Source of the DNA: Clostridiaceae bacterium
GTDB taxonomy: Bacteria; Bacillota; Clostridia; Acetivibrionales; DTU013
Reading direction: 5' to 3'
DNA: 46,874 bases
Assembly: GCA_012519745.1 (NCBI GenBank)
Contig: JAAYPO010000122.1
Location: 1-46,874, forward strand
Positions within the stretch are counted from its first letter, which is position 1. Every line of letters begins with the position of its first letter. The translations under genes were made by a program, and so were the position numbers. Below are positions 41,442 through 46,874 of the stretch, one piece after another. The notes under the pieces are model-generated. The model was given only the letters and a program-made list of their open reading frames with translations, was not told the origin of the DNA and made no database searches.

Positions 41442-42503
41442 TTATCCTCCAATAGACACATTCTTGCCGAATACTCCGCGAGTCAGCTTCCTGATTTTTT
41501 CCTTGAACACATCACTGCTGGCAACTATGATAATAATAATGATAATTGCTTTAAAAACGTTCAATTGATCTGCTCGCACATTCATTGCGTACAGTGTGGT
41601 AGTTATTGCCTGGATGGTGTATGCCCCGATCACAGAGCCCGCTATGCTGAATTTGCCTCCGCCCAGCATATTGCCGCCCAAAGCTACCGCCAATATGGCG
41701 TCCATCTCCAGACCCAGTCCCAATTCTCCGGAATTCACACTACCCAGACTACTGGATCCGACAAGTCCGGCCACACCGGCCAAAACACCGCATATCACGA
41801 ATGCCATGAATTTCACCGCACGGGAGTTGAGCCCTACAAGACGTGAGGAAGAGCCGTTTATCCCCACACTCTGGACATAGAGCCCCAGGCTTGTCAGCCT
41901 AGTCAACAGCGCGACGATTATAACAATCACCGTGGATACGATGATAGTTGTCCTGATAGGTATGCCGGGTATTTGGACCCCAAGCCACTTGAATACAGGA
42001 TTCATTATGTAAATGGTTTGTCCGTGTGTGATCTGTTTAGCTATCGAACGTCCGGCAGTAAACAGGATGAGAGTGGCAATCATGGGCTGGATTTTCAGAC
42101 CCGATACGAGAAAGCCGTTGAATGCCCCGCAAAGCGCGCCTCCAAGCAGCCCCACCAACAACGCAAGCAGATATGGGCTGTGGAAGACATCGGTCCTGTA
42201 TTCCGGGCCGTTCAGCAGCAGACCACAGAAGCTGGCTGCAATTGCCATAATGGCACCGACACTGATATCCACACCACCTGTTGCAGCTATGACCAATGTC
42301 ATTCCCATTGTCACGATAACCAGCAGGCTGGCCTCATCCAAAATATCCGGTATATAGCCGGAAATCAGTCCGTTTGTTATTGAGATGTTGAAAAATGTCG
42401 GCGTCGTAATGATATTTTGAACAACCACTATAAGCAAAATCACAAGTGAGAATGTCAACCGGCTGTGCAGCAGACTTTTGGCCAGCGGCTTCAATTTATT
42501 CAT
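41442..42503 (-). CDS. ytfT: Sugar ABC transporter permease, YtfT-type
   Basis: A 353-residue permease of the RbsC-like family, with GGVDISVGAIMAIAAS near 65 and the conserved DAILAVALGGNMLGGGKFSI segment in parts near 275. I use ATG 42503, six bases after GGAGG, rather than the ATG two codons upstream. It overlaps the last 8 bp of ytfR. It pairs with yjfF, four bases downstream, as the two halves of the membrane channel. Confidence 0.88.
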   Translation of the reverse strand: MNKLKPLAKSLLHSRLTFSLVILLIVVVQNIITTPTFFNISITNGLISGYIPDILDEASLLVIVTMGMTLVIAATGGVDISVGAIMAIAASFCGLLLNGPEYRTDVFHSPYLLALLVGLLGGALCGAFNGFLVSGLKIQPMIATLILFTAGRSIAKQITHGQTIYIMNPVFKWLGVQIPGIPIRTTIIVSTVIVIIVALLTRLTSLGLYVQSVGINGSSSRLVGLNSRAVKFMAFVICGVLAGVAGLVGSSSLGSVNSGELGLGLEMDAILAVALGGNMLGGGKFSIAGSVIGAYTIQAITTTLYAMNVRADQLNVFKAIIIIIIIVASSDVFKEKIRKLTRGVFGKNVSIGG

Positions 42504-44037
42504 TGCCATCCTCCCTCCCTGCTATTGTCCTCATTATTGTACTCTGGTTCAGCCCTGCCCGGGTCAGCTCCCCTACCTTGCGGCGATCCCGCATGACCAC
42601 CATTCTGGAGCATGTCCGCAGCATTTCATCCAGTTCCGAAGAAATGAAGGCCACACTCTTGCCTTCGCCTGCAAGCTTCAGTATCAGCTTTTGGATCTCG
42701 GTCTTGGTACCGACATCGATCCCTCGGGTAGGTTCGTCCAATATCATGAACTCCGGATTGGTAAGCAGCCAGCGGGCCAGGATGACCTTTTGCTGATTTC
42801 CTCCGGAAAGGCTTTTTATCGGTGTTTCGATTCCCGGGGTCTTTATATTGAGCAGCTTGATATACTCATCTGCATATCTCTCCATATCCTTTCGGGACAA
42901 ACGCTTTAATATCCCGTGCTTCGCCTGAAGGGCGATGATTATGTTTTCTCTTACCGACAGGTCCGCAAAAATACCCTCGGCCTTTCTGTCCTCCGGAAGG
43001 TAAGCCATTCCCTTCTTCATAGCGTCCAGAGGATTTCTGATCCTTGACTTTTTTCCCATTATATACAGTTGGCCCTGTACAGCCTTGTCGGCGCCGTATA
43101 TTGCGCGTACCAGCTCGCTCCGGCCGGAGCCCAGCAGACCGCCGAGGCCGACGACTTCGCCCTTGTACATTTTCAGATCGAAGGGGGCGATCCTGGAAGC
43201 ACCGCTTGACAGCTCGATGGCTTCAACTACCGGCTGCTCCCCTTCAAACCTCGACTCATCCATATTTACATTGAGGTCCGAAAGATTCTCGATCTCCTTT
43301 CCCATCATCTTTGTCACAAGCTCCAGCCTCGGCAGATTTTCCACCTCGTACTCTCCTACCAGTTCTCCGTTTCTGAGCACTGTTATGCGATGGCATATCT
43401 CATAGACCTGTTCAAGAAAATGGGTGATGAAAACGATCCCCACACCGTTTTCGCTGAGCTGTCTCATCAGTGAAAACAGCTTTTTCACTTCATCTGCATC
43501 AAGAGATGAGGTGGGTTCATCGAGGATCAGGAATTCACAGTCAGTATTGACAGCACGCGCAATGGCGATCATTTGCTGTATAGCAATGGAATAGCTGTCC
43601 AGCTGCGCTGTCGGATCGGCGGAGATATTAAGCTCCTGCAATAACTCCGCAGCCATTCGGTTCATCTGCTTCCAGTCTATAAAACCCATTTTGCGCGGTT
43701 CACGTCCCAGGAAGAGATTCTCTGCCACAGTGAGGTTCCAGCATAGATTCACCTCCTGGTAAACAGTACTGATCCCAAGTTTTTGAGCATCCTGAGTCGA
43801 ACGTATCACCACCTGGTTCCCATCCAGGCTGACACTGCCCTCGTCCATGGGATAAACTCCGGTAAGCACCTTGACCAGAGTCGACTTCCCGGCTCCATTC
43901 TCTCCCATCAGCGCATGTATTTCGCCGCGGCGCAGCTTGAAATCCACATTGTTCAAGGCGCGGACCCCGGGAAACGATTTTCCGATGCCCCTCATCATCA
44001 GAGAGGGATTGTTTTGTTTTTGTTTTATCCTATCCAT
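42496..44037 (-). CDS. ytfR: Sugar ABC transporter ATPase, YtfR-type
   Basis: A 513-residue two-domain sugar ATPase (RbsA/MglA class). The first domain has Walker [10 protein letters not shown] near 43 and LDEPTSSLD; the second has the degenerate [17 protein letters not shown] and [12 protein letters not shown]. The family is known to use mainly the first site. The start is ATG 44037 with AAGGTGGG ahead. The long gap to the binding protein gene carries a strong hairpin (44097-44132). Confidence 0.93.
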   Translation of the reverse strand: MDRIKQKQNNPSLMMRGIGKSFPGVRALNNVDFKLRRGEIHALMGENGAGKSTLVKVLTGVYPMDEGSVSLDGNQVVIRSTQDAQKLGISTVYQEVNLCWNLTVAENLFLGREPRKMGFIDWKQMNRMAAELLQELNISADPTAQLDSYSIAIQQMIAIARAVNTDCEFLILDEPTSSLDADEVKKLFSLMRQLSENGVGIVFITHFLEQVYEICHRITVLRNGELVGEYEVENLPRLELVTKMMGKEIENLSDLNVNMDESRFEGEQPVVEAIELSSGASRIAPFDLKMYKGEVVGLGGLLGSGRSELVRAIYGADKAVQGQLYIMGKKSRIRNPLDAMKKGMAYLPEDRKAEGIFADLSVRENIIIALQAKHGILKRLSRKDMERYADEYIKLLNIKTPGIETPIKSLSGGNQQKVILARWLLTNPEFMILDEPTRGIDVGTKTEIQKLILKLAGEGKSVAFISSELDEMLRTCSRMVVMRDRRKVGELTRAGLNQSTIMRTIAGREDGNE

Positions 44038-44096
44038 AAAATAATGCCCACCTTAATAAAACTGCTGTTTCAGCCATGCTTCACTTCAGAGCATTA

Positions 44097-44132
44097 TCGG
44101 TCCGGGAAGGACAGGTGTCCTCCCCGAACCGA
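44097..44132 (-). other. Long intercistronic hairpin between ytfQ and ytfR
   Basis: On the minus strand TCGGTTCGGGGAGGACA pairs with TGTCCTTCCCGGACCGA (17 pairs, two of them G-U). There is no T run, so it is not a simple terminator. Such stem-loops after the binding-protein gene of an ABC operon usually protect that part of the transcript and so raise binding-protein output. Confidence 0.8.
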
Positions 44133-44182
44133 GATCCGTATCCTATTGGACTTTAAAATCCCGTTTGGACTTTCTTTTTACA

Positions 44183-45175
44183 TTAGTACGGACGGGCATC
44201 AATGATCTCCTGAGTTATGGTGTCCCAATAGAATGCTGTCTCATCGACAGATTCTTTCTTGTTAGGAGTCCCGCCGCCTTCGATCTTCTTGATGATCGCA
44301 GCAACTCCGGGACCAAGCAGAGGATTACACTCTACATTACAGTTGATCTTGCCTTCCAGCGTCATCTGGAGATATGCCCTGTTGGCATCGAAGGAAATAA
44401 TGGCTATACCGTCTTTGCCGCCAACCTTTTTGCCGGCCTCCTCGAGAGCCTGGATGGCGCCGTCTGCCATATTGTCGTTTTCAGCATAAACACAGTGGAT
44501 ATCATCACCGTACTGCTTGACCCATGAAGCCATGATCTCCTTTGCCTTGTCGGTGCTCCAATCACCTGTCTGCTGTGCAAGGAGCTTCCAGTTGCTGTTT
44601 TTGCCTATGGCATCCTCAAGAGCCTTGGTACGCCCGACCTGAGCAGATGCGCCCAGCTGACCCTGAAGATTTACGATGTTGACCTGCTGATCCTTTGTAA
44701 ATCTTGTTCCGATCCAGTCGGTAGCCTTAACGCCTTCCTCATAGAAGCCGCCGCCGAGCCAGCAGGTATAAAGGTCTTCGCTGGCATTGATGGTACGGTC
44801 CATCAATATAACGGGAATATTGGCCTTTTTGGCATTTCCAAGAACAGTGTCCCAGCCGTCGGCATTGACAGCGGCAACAATTATGTAGTCAACTTCCTGG
44901 TCGATAAATCCCTGAACATCGGCCACCTGCTTGGCAGCATCGTTGTTTGAGTCTGCAAGGATCAGTTTAAAGCCGTTGGCTTCGCTGAGTGCTTCCTGAA
45001 CAGACTTGGTGTTTGCCTTGCGCCAGTCGGATTCATCCGCTTTACACTGCGCAAAACCAACAGTGATGAGTTTGGAGGATCCTTTCGACGCGTTGGATGA
45101 CGGCGGTGCCTGCGTACATGCACACAGTCCAAGTACCAGTGCTGCAACAAGAAGGATGATAACGAATCTTTTCAT
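44183..45175 (-). CDS. ytfQ: Sugar-binding lipoprotein, YtfQ-type (first copy)
   Basis: A 330-residue periplasmic-binding-type lipoprotein (lipobox GLCAC near Cys19) of the Peripla_BP_4 class. It has ITVGFAQCKADESDWRKANT at the start, IVAAVNADGWDTVL near 100, MDRTINASEDLY near 125, and VYAENDNMADGAIQAL near 235. YtfQ in E. coli binds galactofuranose; the same order of genes here supports the same transporter type. GGGAGGGG precedes the ATG. A promoter lies at 45333-45361. Confidence 0.9.
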   Translation of the reverse strand: MKRFVIILLVAALVLGLCACTQAPPSSNASKGSSKLITVGFAQCKADESDWRKANTKSVQEALSEANGFKLILADSNNDAAKQVADVQGFIDQEVDYIIVAAVNADGWDTVLGNAKKANIPVILMDRTINASEDLYTCWLGGGFYEEGVKATDWIGTRFTKDQQVNIVNLQGQLGASAQVGRTKALEDAIGKNSNWKLLAQQTGDWSTDKAKEIMASWVKQYGDDIHCVYAENDNMADGAIQALEEAGKKVGGKDGIAIISFDANRAYLQMTLEGKINCNVECNPLLGPGVAAIIKKIEGGGTPNKKESVDETAFYWDTITQEIIDARPY

Positions 45176-45332
45176 ACTTTGCCCCTCCCAAATACAATAT
45201 ATTATGAAGATATGTCTTCACCATTTTTTATATCACAATAAAAAAAAGGAAAACAATACACATGGAGGAACCGCATAAAAATTTCAACCACTTGGATAAT
45301 ATTACACACTATAGTGATATATTTCATTATTA

Positions 45333-45361
45333 AGTATATATCAACAGTAATTTTTTAACAA
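45333..45361 (-). promoter_or_regulatory. Promoter of the ytfQ-ytfR-ytfT-yjfF operon
   Basis: On the minus strand TTGTTA (45361-45356) and TATACT (45338-45333) are 17 bases apart, which leaves a leader of about 150 bases before ytfQ. Confidence 0.7.
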
Positions 45362-45368
45362 CCATGAT

Positions 45369-45393
45369 AAAAAAACGAACCTTTTGAAATTCG
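45369..45393 (-). terminator. Terminator after the second binding-protein gene
   Basis: On the minus strand CGAATT and GGTTCG form a short stem (with G-U pairs), followed by seven T residues, 20 bases after the stop codon. It separates this gene from the transporter operon. Confidence 0.6.
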
Positions 45394-45412
45394 GATCCAC
45401 AAAGGCATGCCG

Positions 45413-46408
45413 CTAGTAATTTCTGCTGTCTATCATTTCCCGGGTGATAGTGAAGCAGTCAAACTGGGTCTCTTCGATATATTTAACCTGCTCTATTGGC
45501 TCACCCCGCTCCAGCTGCCTGATTATTTCATCTATATATGGTCCCTGCAGCGGGTTGCACTCCACATCCAGCCCGATTTTACCCTCAAGACAGTATTGCA
45601 GTGCCAGCTTTGTCGCATCGAAGGAAATGACTATCACTCCATCCGCCGCACTACATTTTAATCCCGCCTCCTCCATGGCATCGATAGCTCCCAGGGCCTC
45701 ACCATCGTTCTCACAGTAAACGACGTCAATGTCCTTTGTCTGCTTCAAAATCGCGGTCATTACCTCATAGGCCTTTGCTCTTGTAAAATCACCGCATTCC
45801 TGGGCAGCCATCTCCCAGTTGGCATGCTGCTGGACCGCCTGCTCAAGTGCGGCAGTCCGGCCTATCTGCGCAGCTGAACCCATTGTTCCCTGGATATGGA
45901 CGATCCGGACAGGGTCCGACTCTCTCCCCTGCATTTCAAGCAGACTCTCCAGCCACCGGACCGCTTTTTCTCCCTCATTGCGGAAATCCGAGCCGACAAA
46001 TGCCGTAACGAGTCCTCTGTCCTGCTCTTCAATATCACGGTCAATCATAATGACAGGTATGCCCGCCTCCCTTGCCTCCTGCAGGACTGTCTTCCAGCCT
46101 GTTGTAACCTTCGGTGAGAATACGATGTAGTCCACATCCTGCTGTATAAAGGTGCGTATCGCCCGGATCTGGTTTTCCTGCTCCTGACGGGCATCTTCAA
46201 ATATCAGGTCATATCCGTTTTCTTCGCTCAGGGCAGCCTTGACGCTCTCGGTATTGGCCACCCGCCACTCCGATTCCGCGCCCACCTGAGAAAACCCGAC
46301 CACGATGGGCTTATCCTTCGCCGGATCCACAGGAAGCTGCACTTCTCTTCCACATCCGGATAGCAGTACCGCAAGGCAAACAGCTATCGCCAGCTTTCCT
46401 TTCTTCAT
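45413..46408 (-). CDS. Sugar-binding lipoprotein, YtfQ-type (second copy)
   Basis: A 331-residue paralogue of the binding protein at 44183-45175, with lipobox LLSGCG (Cys near 20), IVVGFSQVGAESEWRVANT, FSPKVTTGWKTVL, MIDRDIEEQD and VYCENDGEALGAIDAM. The two have clearly the same fold and binding-site order but differ across much of the sequence. ATG 46408, behind GGAGATGGAGAT, is preferred over a GTG six codons upstream. It is transcribed separately and may bring a second sugar to the same permease, or act in signalling. Confidence 0.9.
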   Translation of the reverse strand: MKKGKLAIAVCLAVLLSGCGREVQLPVDPAKDKPIVVGFSQVGAESEWRVANTESVKAALSEENGYDLIFEDARQEQENQIRAIRTFIQQDVDYIVFSPKVTTGWKTVLQEAREAGIPVIMIDRDIEEQDRGLVTAFVGSDFRNEGEKAVRWLESLLEMQGRESDPVRIVHIQGTMGSAAQIGRTAALEQAVQQHANWEMAAQECGDFTRAKAYEVMTAILKQTKDIDVVYCENDGEALGAIDAMEEAGLKCSAADGVIVISFDATKLALQYCLEGKIGLDVECNPLQGPYIDEIIRQLERGEPIEQVKYIEETQFDCFTITREMIDSRNY

Positions 46409-46450
46409 ATCTCCATCTCCCACCACTGTAAAATGTACCTATTCAACACA

Positions 46451-46636
46451 CTGTGCCGGTTGGCTTTATAAGCAGCCCGGTGCTAAACTCTCAAGAGCCT
46501 GTTAATCCGACCGCTGTGCCGGTTGGCTTTATGACAGCACATGTGTTTAAACTCCTAGAGCCTGTTAATCCGACCGCTGTGCCGGTTGGCTTTATGACAG
46601 CACATGTGTTTAAACTCTTAGAGCCTGTTAATCCGG
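46451..46636 (+). repeat. Three direct repeats of 63 bp
   Basis: Copies start at 46451, 46514 and 46577, with shared blocks CTGTGCCGGTTGGCTTTAT, TTTAAACTC and GAGCCTGTTAATCCG. Copies 2 and 3 differ at one or two positions; copy 1 is more diverged. Each intact unit contains the palindromes CACATGTG and GTTTAAAC. An open frame runs through them because 63 is a multiple of three, but no gene-like start or context supports coding. Confidence 0.95.
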
Positions 46637-46718
46637 CAAAATCAAGGAAAAATCACCGTCCTGTTCGAGCAGACCCCGGCCCACAGGCGAGGCACGTTTG
46701 ATTTTTCATACCAAGGCT

Positions 46719-46874
46719 GGATTTACAGGGTCTTGAGTTTAAAAAACGTGCTGCCCATAAAGTCAACCGGCACAACATCTGTATCCAGAGGGCCTTGAGT
46801 TTAAAAAACGTGCTCTCATAAATCCAACCGACACAACAGCTGTATCTACAGGGTCTTGAGTCTAAAAAACGTGC
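46719..46874 (-). repeat. Inverted copies of the 63-bp repeat, cut by right edge
   Basis: Three units of 61-62 bp (46719-46780, 46781-46841, and 46842 to the end) carry CTTGAGT(T/C)TAAAAAACGTGC and CATAAA-TC-AACCG-CAC, the reverse complement of the direct repeats at 46451-46636. The array continues past the window. Between the two blocks (46637-46718) is a unique spacer with AAAATCAA and TTGATTTT at its ends. Confidence 0.93.

Noticed and set aside
46453-46701. 82-codon repeat protein (PVGFMTAHVFKLLEPVNPT units)
   Set aside because: The frame stays open only because the repeat length is a multiple of three; no ribosome binding site, and the inverted copies show that the DNA, not a protein, is repeated.
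46451-46874. CRISPR array
   Set aside because: The 63-bp units are contiguous, without unique spacers, and part of the array is inverted; no cas genes nearby.

Overview
The window reads as chromosomal DNA of a Gram-positive, low-to-mid G+C anaerobe of the class Clostridia. The grounds are strong AGGAGG-type ribosome binding sites, sigma-A promoters, several TTG/GTG starts, a clostridial-looking cyclic-di-GMP-I riboswitch, many B12-type radical SAM enzymes and a polysaccharide/sugar uptake region. Genus or species cannot be fixed from the sequence alone. No rRNA, tRNA, CRISPR array or intact insertion sequence was seen.

Layout. (1) 1-1301: ECF sigma factor and zinc-finger anti-sigma factor (cut by the left edge) behind a likely autoregulated promoter. 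(2) 1.6-5.9 kb: DUF4256 gene with a problematic 5' end, a WrbA-like flavodoxin, an HTH regulator plus alpha/beta hydrolase operon with a consensus promoter, and an unrecognised 431-residue protein. (3) 6.07-9.33 kb: a small chemosensory operon, cheY - [HPt-P2-CheR fusion] - cheB, preceded by a c-di-GMP-I riboswitch and a terminator hairpin. It has no CheA kinase, CheW or receptor gene. (4) 9.5-15.5 kb: second ECF sigma/membrane partner pair, a beta-lactamase-fold serine hydrolase, an anchored NTF2-like protein, and an ABC-2 exporter whose ATPase is split by a frameshift. (5) 15.7-25.1 kb: a one-strand cluster with four B12-binding-type radical SAM proteins, a GH3-type acyl-adenylating enzyme and two GNAT-like proteins. 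No known pathway was recognised, and this is the best candidate for an undescribed biosynthetic system. (6) 25.3-32.0 kb: GH36 alpha-galactosidase, aldo/keto reductase behind a LacI-type operator, Zn alcohol dehydrogenase, MocR/PdxR regulator and a truncated aldo/keto reductase. (7) 32.1-36.5 kb: MFS transporter, then an exosortase and its probable substrate, a VIT/VWA surface protein. (8) 36.7-40.3 kb: GH5 and GH16 glucanases divergent from an AraC regulator, with direct repeats between them. (9) 40.3-46.4 kb: a YtfQRT-YjfF-type sugar ABC transporter with two solute-binding proteins. (10) 46.45 kb to the end: an array of about 63-bp repeats, three direct followed by inverted copies.

How the parts fit. 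Regions 6, 8 and 9 look like plant- or microbial-glycan use: secreted GH16, GH5 and GH36 enzymes, sugar-type reductases and an uptake system for a galactofuranose- or pentose-like sugar. Region 3 ties c-di-GMP level to production of a CheY/CheR/CheB adaptation module that must borrow its kinase from elsewhere. Region 5 has the parts for making and amidating or esterifying a modified acid or lipid: adenylation (GH3), radical C-C or methyl chemistry (radical SAM/B12) and acyl transfer (GNAT). Short tandem duplications recur across the window, in reading frame and between genes.
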